Notes: generated by a model from the letters alone, not told the origin. DNA of 64,000 nt from Eopsaltria australis (GCA_034509425.1 JAVTVJ010000121.1:2356001-2420000); one strand, 5' to 3'; numbered from the stretch's first letter, positions 39,101 to 52,374 are shown. Program-made: numbers and translations.

Positions 39101-42100
39101 TGATTTCAGAAGTGGAAACACTTCATTGAATTTTAAGTCATGGTATGTCTCTTTGTAGAAGAGAATAAATAGCAGGACGTTCAATTGCAAAAATTATTTT
39201 ATATTCTTTAGATTTTGACTGAGATTTTAAATTTTACTTGAAGTTTTAAAGCAAATTATGAAAGTGATGTTGTGGCTTAATTTAATCACAGTTATAATCT
39301 CTAGTCACGTTTGTGGAAACAAATAAGGCTTATCTTTGAAATATAAAGGACCTTTCCACTACTTTGTACAGCTGATACTTAAGACCAGTTTCTAGGATTA
39401 GCAGTTTCACCTCATGCTGCAGTTTTGTATTTTGGTTTTCATTGTAATTGTAGATAGTTCAGTACTACCACAGCTACTGGCCTATGCCCAATTCCCCTGG
39501 CTGTCAGTGAGATTGTGTGGGTATGGTGGATCCAGGTGTTTGACTCTTCAGTGTAAAAATCCATTTCCAGGATACAGAAATGCAAAGGGACAAATGAAAT
39601 TTCCATAACTGCTGGTAGAATTTGAGGAGTATTACAAGGGAGTTTGTTCAGTATCTGTAGGAATGATACGGTGATAGAGTCACAGTTCCACAGGCAAGTG
39701 GGAAAAAACATGTTGTGCTAATAATGGTTTCTAAGTTAGAAGAGGTCAAGCAAAATGATTTACTGATGTCTCTCTTTTTTTATTCTTTTCTCATTATTTT
39801 AATCTCTTGAGGTGAAGCACTTTAATCAGATTGCAGACACCTCCTGACTGTTTTATGTTCACACAGCCAACCAGAGATTTTTAGACATGTATTTGCTATT
39901 CCCACAATGATGGTCCAGGATGAAGCATTATTATTTCCAAACTTATATAGAAAGCATAATGTACGTTCCTGTCATATAAAAATGGCAGTTTATATATGTC
40001 AGGTAAACCTCTTTAACAATTTCTAAAATTGCATTTCTTTCTTTTAGTATGCTTACTTTTAAATATAAAATCTATGAGACAGAGCTTCTGCACTCTGTAT
40101 TTGATTTTTGGGAACCACTTTTTGTGGTGAAAATTAGCTGTGTGTTAAGGGAAAACTGCTGAAACTGGGTTGTGCAGTGCCACAGAGCATCTTCCAGCTT
40201 CATGGTGCTTGCTGTAATTTGCAGGGCTGGCAATGGGAGAGCTCAGCTGCTGAGAGGCTCTGGTTGTGCTCAGAGCTTTAATTTTGTGGCTGTGGGGTAA
40301 GAGGCAGTGCCTGCCCTGGAGAGTTTACTGAGTTAAATATAAAAGATAAACAAAGCAAAGGAAGGAAACGTGCAAATAGTTGTTCAGCAGGACAACAAGA
40401 GAGCCATCCAGGATGCTGCAGGACTTCTGGGCCAGGGGTCTGTGCACTAAAGGAGTGTACTTTAGGGAAAAAAAAATGGAAAAAACCAAAGTAGGACCAG
40501 TAAACCTGTTTTTTTTATTTTGACAGGGTCAATACTCTGGCTTTACAAATTCCCTTTACATCCCCTGTATTTAATTCCTGATGTTTTATATTTGTTCTGT
40601 GGAATTTTTATTAATATATAATTAAAAAGCACTGTCCAAAGTGGACTCTGTTTGGATTGAGATTTTCTGAAACGTTAGAAAAATCCTCCAGATGGCAGAA
40701 TAACTGCTTCAGTGTACATGCAGTAGATGGGGATATAGTTTTATCCTTCACTACAAAACACTGCTCTTTTTGAATTGAATATAAGACTTTTTGAAAGCAA
40801 TTTTCACCAGAACCTGTGGGAAATTGCACAGTTTAAGTAATGTTTGTTTTGTTCAGGGTACTAGCTGAGTACTCTTGTTCTATTCTTAAATAGATCAAAG
40901 TTAGAATCAAACTTATTTATATGTGGAGTGATGTAAAAGATTTCATTAACAGCACAAAGACAAGGAGTATGTCAGATGTTTCCAGGTCACGTTGCACATT
41001 CCATTTACTACTCCCAGCACAGCAATAGTGGTAGGAGCTCCTCAAAATTAAACAAATTCTATTTTAGCACTTACCTTTTACTTAGTGCACTGTAATTGCA
41101 AAGGAAAATTAAATCTCCCCTCCCTTTAGAAGTCTCCATTGCTTAATGTCTCCCAGTGAAGTTGTGTGAAAACATAAATTTGATATAGAATTTGTCATGT
41201 ACACCATCGTATGCTTTGACTCTTCTTGTGTCTATCATCTCTCTCAGCCTCCTCAAGAGACTTCTCTGGATAATGCATAATCTCTTTATATTTTCAGGAT
41301 TTCTCATTCATTAGCCAGTAATATGGACTTAAATTTCTAAAGAGTCATACCATGAAATTATAAAATAGATTTCACATTTCTACTAATGCAATTTTGCTGC
41401 TGGGAGCAGCAGAAAAAAAGAAGACAATTCTGTAACTCTACAAGTCCTTACACACCATCAGCATTTATGCTGCAGGTAAGTGATAGTCCATCTGCCCAGA
41501 ATCAGAGCATCCATGCCATTTTGGCATCTCCACTTTGGCTCCTTCCTTTGTGGAGAGGCAGCAGGTAAGATAGATAGATGCATCCCTCCACTCCTGCTTC
41601 TGAGCCCTGCATGATGGGAAATGATTCCTAAAGCAGCGCATTGATAAATAAAACATGAAATACTCCTGAAAGATGCTTGTCCAGAGCTCTCCCTTGTTCA
41701 AGTCCAGGCTCTGCTCTGAGAGAGGTTTTGACACATGTGGATGCACAGCATGTTTGCTGAAGGCAAACAGAGCCTGCAGTGAGCAGGGACAGCTGGGGCC
41801 TGCTGGCTCAGCACACTGGGGGCTGGCAGCGAGATGCTGACGCTGCGCCGTGGCCGCGGCTCCCAGGTGATCCCTCCACTGCCTGTGACATTAGAAATCA
41901 GCACTAAGTTGCCTGAGAAGTCATTCGTGCAAACTCGGGGGATGAGAAAGCAAAAGAGAAACTGGAGCTGCCTCTCTGGAGAAAGAGGCTCATTGGTAAA
42001 GCTGCTCCATTAAAGAGGTGTGGATTTATGCTCCCTGTCACTTGCTATGCCCACGTGTCAAGAAATCAGGAAATATACACAATTGTATCTGAATTCACAT

Positions 42101-42112
42101 AGCTTTTATAAG
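33111..42112. other. Long intronic stretch, mostly featureless
   Basis: AT-rich non-coding DNA with a short (TG)7 just inside at 33238-33251 and a TAAT-rich block at 36340-36560. The longest open frame (194 codons at 35614-36198) has no splice or family support and is treated as chance. No CR1 tail recognised. Confidence 0.45.
33238..33251. repeat. (TG)7 dinucleotide tract
   Basis: Seven uninterrupted TG units. Too short to be notable, but likely slightly length-variable. Confidence 0.9.
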
Positions 42113-42175
42113 TATATTGGGCTTTGTTTTATATTGGGCTTTTTTTTATATTGGGCTTTTTTATATTAGCTCTTA
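42113..42175. repeat. Short AT-rich tandem repeat (~17 bp, 3.5 copies)
   Basis: TATATTGGGCTTT recurs at 42113, 42130 and 42147 separated by T runs, with a degenerate fourth TATATTAGCTCTT copy. The varying T-run length suggests replication slippage. Confidence 0.85.
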
Positions 42176-42375
42176 TTCTTTCTATCAGTTTTTATCCTTT
42201 TTTTTTCTGATTCTAGGGAGATCAACAAAAGGAAGGAAAGGAGCACATGAACTTACATATGATTTTTAGCCATTGTTTGTCATCTCACTATACAGACACC
42301 TTCAGTAGGTATTTTTCATTGGTAAAAAGAAAAATTTGGAACGCTTGAGTACTCAAGAGTAACTCAACTATTTCC

Positions 42376-42390
42376 TTTTTTTTTTTTTTT
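42376..42390. repeat. Poly(T) run (15)
   Basis: A pure run of 15 T without an adjacent retrogene body, so a simple repeat. Confidence 0.9.
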
Positions 42391-43439
42391 GCTGTACCAT
42401 GGATTTCATGGTTTGGCAACTAAAAGCTGAAATAAATCCTTTCTAGGTTAATGGCACGTTACATTTAATTAGAGCACTAAAGCAATTCTAGAGGTTTTTT
42501 ATTTGGTCAGAATTCTAACAATGGAGTTAGGCCCTGGGACTTCACACTTGTAAATAGTTTGCAAACCAACAGTAAATATAGTTGAAAAGCATTAATTCCT
42601 GCATTAATTTCAAAAGGGTATGAATAGTGGCTCGAAATATCAACAGAAATGCTGTTAAAATGAGAAATGACATTCGATACAAACTCTTTACTCTTATATA
42701 TCTGGACCAAAATAGGAAAAGGGTGTACAGATTGAAGTTTCCCTTCAGCATTTTTTATGTGTAACTTACACACCTTATCTGCCAAAAAGCTGTTTTAACA
42801 ATTCAAAATAAAAAGCTGTGAAGTGTGGTTCTCTTTGGAAAAAAAAAATAGAGTTTTGCCAAAAGAAGACTACTAATGTGTGCTGCAGGCTGCAGAGAGG
42901 TGCCACAGTGATGGGGGCAGGGGAGAAATTGCTATATCCACCAATTTGGCAAAATATTTCAAAGGCTTTAGCTAGATAATTCTGTGGTATATAATATTTC
43001 AAAATTAAAATTACAACTAGTTAAATTATACATAGCTAAAGAAATTAAAAACTGGTAGCAGTGTGCTGTTTCTCTTGTGATTTGTTGGTAGAAATGACAT
43101 TGAATGGTGAAAGTGCTGTATAAAGTAATTAAGTATATAGCAAATATATAAGTAAATGTTACCATTAAGTATATAGTAAATGAGATGATTTAGCTGTAGT
43201 TTAACTTCCATATCTCTCAATAGTTGGAAGTTATAAATAGATACTTTGAAAGAAAGCAGGAAAAACTTAAAATTATTTTGAAATTTATTTGCTTAGAATA
43301 TATTGTTGTAGATACAGATTCAGGGAGTTAATTGTTCTGCTTGAAATTATTTAATATTTATTTTAAGACAAATTTAAAACATAACAGGCAGACATTTTAG
43401 TTCTTATTACATGGATTTTAAATCAGCTTTAGTCATCAC

Positions 43440-44620
43440 CACCAGCACGGATGACAGACTCAGAGAGGGCTGCAGGATTTTAGCAGAGAATAAAAGGCAG
43501 TTTAGAACAGGCTGAGAATGAGTTAAACTGTGTTTAGAGAAGTTGGATATATTCAAGTTGGCAGTTTCTGATGGAACTCATCCTAGACTGCTTACAGAAT
43601 TAGCTGAAGCAATTTCTGAAGCATTAGCAATTATCTCTGAAAACCCATGGAGGATGGGGGGAGAGGTCCCAGTGGTCTGGAGATGCACATGATGCTGTAT
43701 GTCTTTGTAGACAGGAGAGAAAGAAGAGCTGAGGAATCCCAGGCAGAAGAGTTTCACTAGCATCAGCAGGATACTGCACCAAACTGTTGAACAGCCATCT
43801 TGAGAATAGTAAGGAGGTAAAAACCTTCAATGCTCCTTTGTGATGTACAAGTATCAGGGCAGGTTCCTTGCTTTTTTCAGTCGTTAAACAGCCTGGTAGA
43901 TGCGAGAAAGTCCAAGTGCTGTTATGTATCTGACTTTAGTGAGGCTTTGAACTGAACTGTGTAGCATTCTAATCAGCAGTCTAATGAGGTAAAAATAGAA
44001 GTCCACTGTAAAACTGTTCAAAACAACATGCTCAACATTCAGCTACTAGTGGTTTGCTGCCAGAAAGGGGAGCTGGTTCAGAAGGGGTTCAGCAAGTCCT
44101 TCCATCCCTGTGGGGGAGACATTTTTTATGCACAGTTTAAGGGAGCAGTGAATGTGCTTATAAAACATCTGGATGATAACTACCTGAAACTGCTTCTAAA
44201 TCCTTTGAGAGACAGATTGGAATTCAGAATTCACTGAAGAAATAACCTGAGATCAATAACATATAATTCAGTAAACGCTAAAGCAGACAGAGTAAATCAG
44301 ATGCGAAACATTAAATGAAGAATAACTGCTTGGCAGCAATAATGCAAAGGATGAATGGGGAATTGTGAAGGGCTGCAAGCTGAGTGTGTCAACACTGTGA
44401 TGCTGTTTCAAAAAAAGCAAACATTGTTCTGCAATACATTCATAGGCTTGTCAATATCAGATGTATTAATGTGACCTCCTCCGAGGCCAGGAGTAAGGCA
44501 CTTGCTTTTTGACTCTGCTCTTAGGATGAAAACACTAACAGCAAATCTGAAATGTTTACAAAAAATAGCCAGATGGGGTTTGCTAAACCTAGAAAAGGGA
44601 AGAAAAGAAACGTGAGCTTT
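43440..44620 (+). mobile_element. Very old CR1/L3-like LINE fossil, plus strand
   Basis: Three separated pieces fall in the order of a CR1-clade ORF2. At about 43545-43680 the + strand reads S-D-G-T-H-P-R-L-L-T-E-L-A-E, then I-S-E-N-P-W and G-E-V-P-V-V-W, matching the reverse-transcriptase entry block 'DGIHPRVLRELA...SW..GEVP.DW'. At about 43890-43950, after frameshifts, there is N-S-L-V-D-A-R-K-S and D-F-S-E-A-F, the palm 'DFSKAFD' block. At about 44355-44440, GGGGAATTGTGAAGGGCTGC and GTGATGCTGTTTCAAAAAAA with GCAAACATTGTTCTG resemble the 'vvdhkL...QQCDAVAKKANI' region. Stops and indels are frequent, so it is inactive. The boundaries are approximate and it could be more than one insertion. 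Confidence 0.65.
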
Positions 44621-45177
44621 CAAATAGGTGAAAAGCTGCTGAAACATAACGAGCACCCATTGTTCCCCAGGACCACTGCTGTAGGGTCAGAGATATAAAG
44701 TGCTTTGTTTGCAGCAAAAGTGACAGACACACGTCAGCGCAAAATCCAACATTTTGTCTTCAATCCCCCCGTCACATTTAAGCAAAGTCATGAACTGTGG
44801 TTTGTGCCGAGGTACACGTGCACATACTGTGTTTTGGAGATACTTGAAAACAAGTCTGAAAAACACCTATGGGAGGTGTAGCTGTATTAATCTGGGCACA
44901 CAGGGAGAAAATGGACTGAATCATACAGAATATTTTAATGAAATAAAGGCTGGATTTTGCTGTACAGCCTTACCTGATTCTTACCAGATCAGTTACAGTC
45001 TTGCCAGGTCATTTGCTGTCATCTAGTACAGGATGTGAGTCCCCAGCAATGATGGTGGTGAGCAGGGCAGCACCTCCAGAACAATTCCTGTGACTCACAG
45101 CTTGCTCCTAGTGGCTTCTTGGGAAAAAGGAATGGACCTGTACTTGGGTGAATTGTCCTTCAGGCTGTCAATCAAGC

Positions 45178-45236
45178 CCTGATGGCCTAGATGGTTTCTT
45201 GACGTCTCTTACAGCCTCTAATTCTGTGATTCTCTG
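45178..45236 (+). mobile_element. CR1 3' tail fragment, plus strand
   Basis: GATGGTTTCTTGACGTCTCT, TACAGCCTCTAATTCTGTGA and TTCTCTG match the last ~60 bp of CR1-type elements (ggtcccttccag.cctattctgtgattctgtg). It is a short 5'-truncated copy, about 560 bp downstream of the CR1/L3-like fossil and possibly unrelated to it. Confidence 0.55.
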
Positions 45237-47284
45237 GTTATTTAAATGTCATTTTCTGTGGTCAGACTTACAGGCTAAAACAGCAAGTTCTATTTAGACT
45301 TCATGGTTCATTGACTAAAAAAACCTGTTCTGGTCTGTTGATTTACTGTGGGTGATAAACATGGAGCTAGTCAGTACTTGATAGGGAAAAAGAATATTCT
45401 TTCAGCATTCAGGTTAAAATAATTCTTTGTTTTTTGTGTATTTCTCTAAAAGAGAAACTTGGAGAAGTTTATAATACTAACAAAATTATGTTTAAATATT
45501 GCTACAGTTGATGAGATAAAATTCTGTGAAATATGAACCTCTATGGTAAGGTACTTAAATCTCTTGCATGTACCTTTTCCGTGTTATTGAAAAAAACCCA
45601 AATGTTGCATCTTCAGGCAAACTGTGACTGTAGAAATAATTTTTAATGGTTGACTTACATTCATGTCTAAAAATAGTGTTTTGCTAAAAATACCTAACAG
45701 GCTGTTGCATACACAAAGGTGTCACTTAGGAGCTGGACTCTACAAGCCAGGTGAGTGCCCAGTTTCTCTCACTGCTTTGGCACTGGAAGGACCAGTTGCT
45801 CGGCTGGTGTGTCCTGGTGAGGGTCTCACTGCACCAAAACACTCCAGTGCTTCCCACTGCTTGAGGATCTCTGTAGGCACCTTGAGTTCTGCAGTAAGCT
45901 TTTAGTAACAGCTAAACACGTTTTGCTTCCTCAGGACCAATCTGCCTGCATTAGCTGCATTCCTGCATGTTCAGAATCCAGGCAGATGTACAGCTGAGAT
46001 GAGTAGGGCAAGCTTATATTTGGTTGCTGTTTTTTTGAGTACGCTGGACTGAAATATGTGAGTTGAACTCCCTCATGTGAATGACGTGAGTAGCATGAAT
46101 TCTCTGTCTAGTTACATTACAAAAATATTCCTTGTAGCAGCTCACAGGCTGTTAAAGCACAGAGTAGAAATCTTCCCTTAAAAGTGACATTAAATCATTT
46201 TTTATCACCTACTGTTTTAATTTAACAGTAAATAAGATGATAGAATGATTGCCTTCAAACTTCCAGCCTCTAATATTTTGAAGAGAGGGAGAACATGATT
46301 AGAGGTCACAGACTGAGAAGCTGGGTGATGCTCTTAGTGAATGACTGCATTAGAGCACATGGAAAAAGTGCATCTCTCTGGGATAGTGTGCTTCCCTCAG
46401 ACATGGACTACATAAAGTAAAAGGGCTTTTAGTTTAGTGTAGGCAGAGCAAATAAGATTCCCCTAGGGGGAGGTATATAATTATTTTGGAAAATAAGAAG
46501 CATTATCAAGAAATTTCTCGCACCTTGGTAGATTTTCTGAGTGTTGAGAGAATTTTCCAGTTTTTGATGTGTATTCTTTAATACTGGCTATTTCTGGTTC
46601 CTATCTTGAGTCTTCTGAGGGGCCAAAAATCCTACATAAATGGAGAAGGTGTCTTACAAGACAGTAATAAAAGCATGGGTAATAGTAGCAAAGAAGCTAC
46701 ATAGCTGGTAGAATATAAAAATAGAAACAGCTTTATACATGTTGGAGTGTGGGCAAGCTCCTTGCCTTTCACTGACATCAAGGTTTGATTCAAAGTTGAG
46801 TTCTAGCAGTGAGAGAAATTTGTTGTTAGTGAATTGTTTAAGTGTTTATTTTGTTAATGATGAAAAAAAAGATTGAGATAAGCAAAAACACTTCCTGGAA
46901 AAAGGTGGAATATAAAAATACAGAGGTTCACAGGACTTCCTCTCTCAAATGACGTAGTTGAAGTGCTGGGGTAGAAAACAGTTGCCTGATGCGTAGCTGT
47001 TCCTGGAATATTACGTATTTCCCAGTTTAAATAGTAGGGGTGAAGTGGTGCCCCAAGGATACCGAATCTTGGGAACTGCAGTACACAAAGTCCCCAGGCT
47101 GAAATTCCTCCTCCTGCTCAGGCCATTGGGAGGTTTTGAGGCCATGCCAGATGTCCAGCCTGTTGGTGAGGGCAGTTCCTTGAAGCCCCTCCTGATACTG
47201 CCCCCTGCTCATGGCCTGGCTGCCCCTGCAGTGCTTCCACACCTGCTCCACTGGGGAAGAGCTGGGCAGGATCTGCAGTGTGGC
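45237..47284. other. Intronic stretch, nothing recognised
   Basis: AT-rich with an increase in GC from about 47040 leading into the minisatellite. No exon or repeat family could be supported. Confidence 0.45.
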
Positions 47285-47420
47285 AGTGCCCTGCCATGGC
47301 CACGTTCCCTGTCCGTCTGTCCTGCCATGGCCACGCTCCCTGTCCTTCTGTCAGTGCCCTGCCATGGCCACGCTCCCTGTCCATGTGTCCTGCCATGGCC
47401 ACGCTCCCTGTCCATGTGTC
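47285..47420. repeat. Two-level minisatellite (31-bp unit in a 68-bp duplication)
   Basis: Four 31-bp units start at 47291, 47322, 47359 and 47390. Each opens CTGCCATGGCCACGYTCCCT and continues GTCC, two to three variable bases, then TGTC. The hexamer AGTGCC precedes units 1 and 3 only, so the array is two 68-bp blocks (47285-47352 and 47353-47420), each AGTGCC plus two units. Units 3 and 4 are identical, while units 1 and 2 differ at a few sites. Long open frames across it on both strands arise because the repeat lacks stops and are not genes. Confidence 0.92.
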
Positions 47421-50167
47421 CTGCTCTAACACCCCATGGCACTTGGAAATACAGGCTCTGTGGGTTTCTGTGCCAGAGGACAGGGCAAATCTCTGCAAAG
47501 TCCTGAGCACATCCTATGCAGCTGACTCCAGTAAAGCAGATCACACTGTGGATCGCTCCACAGAGCAGATTGGCAGTCTGTGTTACCGTGTGTGGCCACA
47601 AATGGAGCTGCCTCAGCAGCTGAGGAAGCAACTGTTTCCTGGGCTGGCGTCTCCTGATCCTCATACTTGTGTAATACTGTGCCACTGCCAGTGAATGCTG
47701 CAGTACTTCTGAACTGTAAACAAACATGACCGTCCTAGAGGAGGAAGAGTACTTATATTCATGATTTCCCACTGCATTTGCAGAGGCAGAAAGTGGTTGG
47801 CAGTAATAGGACACAAACTTCAAAGGAGACTGAAAAGATATGTGTCATTAATAAAATCTGCATAGCTGCTTCTGTTCATTGCACTGAGAAATCACAGAGA
47901 GAACTAATGTAAGTAGCAGGATATTCCTGTGGTAAGGATTTACTGAAATAAATCTGGCTAATTCTATTTCATTTCACCTGAGCAGCTGTGTCTGATTACT
48001 CTGTCCTGTGTGATGCTTTCCTTCATGCCTTTGTACTTGTGACACTGCAGCTCAGCCCATCTTTGCCTATGTTAGCAGCAAACTTGGAATTCATCCTTTT
48101 ACAAAAAATCAATTAAGCCAGCTCCTGTTCTCTGCAGTGGTTGTGTAACTTGAGACATTGCATTATCTGCTAGACAGGAATGGCTGTGAGGGGGTTCAAT
48201 GTGCTTAGGTGAGTCCTGGGAACTCAAAGGAAGGATCTAGTGGCCAAGCTGGGAGAGAATATGACTGGCTAGAAACCAGGAAGGTTATATGCTATAGAAG
48301 GAATTTGAAAGATGACACAGCCCAATGTCTGGAATGCTAAAGCAGAAAAACAATCAAGTAGGCACCTTTCTAGTGACCACAAACAAGCCCACAGCTGTCA
48401 GAAGCACACTGCATACTCCCCCATTGCTTCCCCATGGTGACAGATGTCCTACTTTTGCAATTCAACACTCTGATCGTGCTAACTTATGAATTATACAAGG
48501 AAAAAAACACAAAAATCAGTTCACCCATCACTGAAAAGAAGCTACCTCTAGGCTGCAACATTGTCACTGTTTAATAGTGTGGGACAACTGCATAGAGCAC
48601 TTATGAATTCAGGAAAATATTAAGTGTAAGATAGTGATTAATTCTTTAAAAATGACCTACTAATACTTTGCATGCATGGACACCCAGATGTGTTTGGATT
48701 GCTTTTCCATGGCCATGCATTTCCAAGGTACTTTTTCCTTTATCTGATTGAAAACAGAACCTTACTGCCCTACCCAGTGTTGACCAGAGGGAAAAACTGA
48801 CTAACTGGATGATAACCATGAGCATTTCTAGTAACACCTGCACCTCCTCCCTGCTGACATTTTATACAAATAGATAGTGAAGCTAATCCTGAGTAGTTTA
48901 AAGGAAACTTTTTTCTAACAACTCTGATAGCAAAAATATATTTGCTTTGATTTATGAAAATTTAAAATGTTTTGGGCATAGGGGATCAAACTTTGTGCAT
49001 ACTTAGTAGCTCTTTTTTGCATTATTTATGTCTTCAACTGCAAACAATAACAGCAGTATATTTTCCAATATACTTGGGAAATAAGTTGTGCAGTTCAACA
49101 TGGCCTGAGCTAGTTGTCTGTAGAATAAACTTTCCCCACTCTGAAAGATGTAAAAATACAACAAAAGATGTTCTGAGAAAATATTTGGACGGAGAAAAGT
49201 ACATAGGAGTGGCAGACCAATCCTGGAAAATAGTGCCGTACTATTTTCTAGTGAAATGCAAAAAAAATTGGCAAACTTTCAGGTATTGGGGCTTGAACTT
49301 GGGTGGGAATGATATTTTAATGGAGCTGCCTTTTCCACTTACATAAGAAGTAGCAAAAGCTCAAAAGTTATGAAAGGAAGAGATGGATCTAACCCTCCCA
49401 GTCCCCTGAACACAATGAAAAGCATTAGACCTCCATTTGTCATTTTCATTTGGGATAACAAATATCAGTTCATATGTTTGGAAGTGATTAATGCATTCGT
49501 TATTTTTCTGAGTCATACACAAACATTTTTATTAATTCAAATATCCCAGTACAGACAAAGCAGAAAATTTAGATGGGCTCCTCTCCTGTTCTTCTCCTTT
49601 CCTCTCCCTCTCCTTCTTTTCATGGCATAGTCCCACATTTACATCACCACATCCCACACAGTTCCACAGACATACATGGCATTTTGGACAATAAAGATCT
49701 GATGGCTGTGGTGGCTTTGCCATAGGTGAATATTTTCAGAAATGCTCAGTTGCTGCGCTTGCTTTTCATTTTCAGTGTCAGTACTACGAAGTTACTGATC
49801 TACCCTTTCCTCCATATTCTCCTGAGGTTAAATGTCATACATGGTTTCCTGCAATCCTAGTAGTAATTTCTTTGCACAGGGCCTGGTGGGAGAAGAAACA
49901 GTTTGCAGATGACATTTACAGAGTGAGATGATGGCATGTGTTTAGGACTAAATGGAGTTGTCAGACACTAATTGATTCACATGTCAACCTCTTGCTCTTC
50001 ATGTAAGGTGTGTAGGGAACATTACAGCTTGCAACTTGTCTAGGGCAAGGGCTGTTTCCAGTGTTTGGATATTCTTGTTAATTGTCTCTCTGCATTCTGT
50101 GAACTGCAGTAGACTAAGAGACCAGAAAATTGTTTTTAGAGTTTTCAGTTTTGATATGCATTTGAAG
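47421..50167. other. Intronic stretch, nothing recognised
   Basis: Non-coding sequence between the minisatellite and the minus-strand CR1 copy. No repeat tail, RNA gene or supported exon. Confidence 0.45.
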
Positions 50168-51160
50168 ATCATAGAATTAAATAATGGTTGGGGTTGGAAG
50201 GGACCTTAAAGATCACTCTAGTTCCAACCCCCCTGCTGTGAGCAGGGACACCTTGCACTAGACCAGGTTGTTCAATGTCCCAGCCAGCCTTGCCATGAGC
50301 ACCTCAGGGGTGGGGCATCCACAACTTCTCTGGAAAACTGTTCTGATGCCCAACCACCCTCTCAGTAAAGAATTTCATCTCAGTACATAATCTAAACCTA
50401 CTTTCTTCCAGTTTGAAGCCATTTCCCCTTGTCCTGTCACTCCATTCTCTTCTGTAAGTTCTTTGTCCCGCTTTCTTGCTGGCTCCCTGCAGGTACTGGA
50501 AGGCTGCAATTAGGTCAACCTGAAGCCTTCTCTTTTGCAGGCTGAACAATCCTGATTCTCCCTGCTTTTCTCATGGGAGAGGTGCTCCATCCCTCTCTTC
50601 ACCTTGGTGGCCTCCTCTGGGCTCTCACTGCTGCTCGATGTCCTTCCTGTGCTGCAGGTCAGGGCTGGGTGCAGCACTGCAGCTGGGGTCTCACCAGAGC
50701 AGAGGGGCAGAATCCCCTCCCTCCCCCGCTGCCTGTGGTGCTGTGGATGCAGCCCAGGACACGTTTAGCTTTCGGGGCTGAGTCCTGTCCAGCCTCTCAC
50801 CCAGCAGGGCCCCCGAGTCCTTCTCATCCAGGCTGCCCTTGATGTGTTCACCCCAGCCTGTGCTGATACTGGGGGTTGCCTGGACACAGGTGCAGCACCA
50901 GCACTTGGTGTTGTTAAACCACATGAGATTCCCATGGTCCCACTTCCTCAGCTTGTCCAGGTCCCTCTGGATATCCCTGTCCCTCATGTTTGTCAACTGC
51001 ACCCTCAGCTTGGTATCATCTGCAAACTTGCTGAGGGTGCACTCAATCCCTTTGTCTGTGTCATTAATGAGGATATTAAATAAAACTGGTCCAAATACGG
51101 ACCTCTGAGGGACCCCATTTGTCACCAGTCCCTACTGGGACTCTGAGCCATTGATCACTA
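50168..51160 (-). mobile_element. CR1 LINE, 5'-truncated, RT C-terminal half, minus strand
   Basis: Read on the minus strand the copy runs from a 'gtgatcaatggctcagag' block, through V-P-Q-R-S-V-F-G-P-V-L-F-N-I and the F-A-D-D-T-K-L catalytic box, to the C-terminal blocks S-L-Q-K-R-R-L and S-D-R-T-R-G-N-G-F-K-L, then the 3' UTR with CCTTAAAGATC and the terminal ATTCTATGAT near 50168. This is the usual order of CR1 ORF2 (non-LTR reverse transcriptase, target-primed retrotransposition). It lacks the endonuclease and the front of the RT, so it is dead on arrival. The first 144 codons stay open, which points to a relatively recent insertion. Frameshifts occur in the C-terminal part. Confidence 0.93.
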
Positions 51161-52374
51161 AGATGAATAGTGGTGGAAATCTTGGTTGTTGTTTCTGTCA
51201 AAGTAAACATGTCTATATAACGCAGTGGAATATAGAACTGTATGTGCTGTCATTGCAAACTGTCTCTTGGAATTTCCCTTAAAGGTTTGATTAGGACAGC
51301 CAGAGTTGAAATTCCTTTCTGGATAGATGCTGTGCTTGAATGACTTTAGAGGAAGAAAAAATCCCTGTCTTGAAATGTTCTAAAAGTACTAATAGGAAAT
51401 GCATGCTTTTCACTCTAATTCCTTCAATGAGCTAAATGTAAAATTAACCTGCCATTGCTGTAAGGTTAATGGTGCAGGCAATTTTGACTGGAGCTGGGCT
51501 CACTTTGGCAATTCCCTTTCATTCTCCTTCTCCCAGGCCATGTGGTGTTTCCCAAAGCAGAGTGGGTTCAGACTGTTGGGAAATGCAGAGCTGTGTGGAT
51601 GCACATGTGCCTGTGAAAGCAGGAATGTTTACTTTCCATGTAATTGAAATGCATGAGAGAATAAATATGCATTTTCTTAGTATATAGTTACATCTGCCAT
51701 AGCAAGTTGATCCTTAGTACCTAAATAACAAACATGTTTTAGGAGAAGGAGAAGCACAACTACCCTAACATCTTGAGCCCCTGTCTTTGTTCAAAACCTT
51801 ACTGATGCTCCCTCAAAGCTTCCTCCAGAGTGCTCCCAGCTTCTTTGGTTATTCCTGCAGTGCCACACAGTAACTGAGAAGTGACCAAGAAGCTGTTCAA
51901 GCCACCTTCAGAAAAGCTTTGAATCCAGCCCCTTGTATACATCACAGCCAGCAAATAAAAAAAATAGATTCCAGTTTATTACCAGTTATGTGTTTACAAA
52001 ATGCTTTCTTAGTGCTTTGGCATGTATGGTATGAAGAAAGACGAGCCATTGCGCTTTTTCCTTCCTGAGAATTTCTTTATGCAGATTAGAAATCCTCCTA
52101 TAGGATTACAAACTGGCAGAATAATGCCTGGCAGGAATTGATAAAGAATTGCAACATGAATCCCTGCAGGGCACATTGGGGCAAGTTTGTTATAGGAACA
52201 GTCTTCCTCTGTTTACATGAACAAAAGCTGGGTTTGACAGTTTCACTGATCAGCAGCTTTGGGAGTGTGTGAACTCACTGTTGTTCTGTGTGGCTTTTTC
52301 TACGGTTTTCTCTACAGTAGCAACAATCTCTCTTTTCAAACTGGCCCCTTTCAGAGTGTTGCCAGCCTGGGTTG

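Noticed and set aside
47045..47823. Long open frames on both strands (up to 204 codons) with repeated G-H-M-D-R-E-R or C-H-G-H-A-P-C-P motifs
   Set aside because: They are translations of the stop-free 31-bp minisatellite and not genes.
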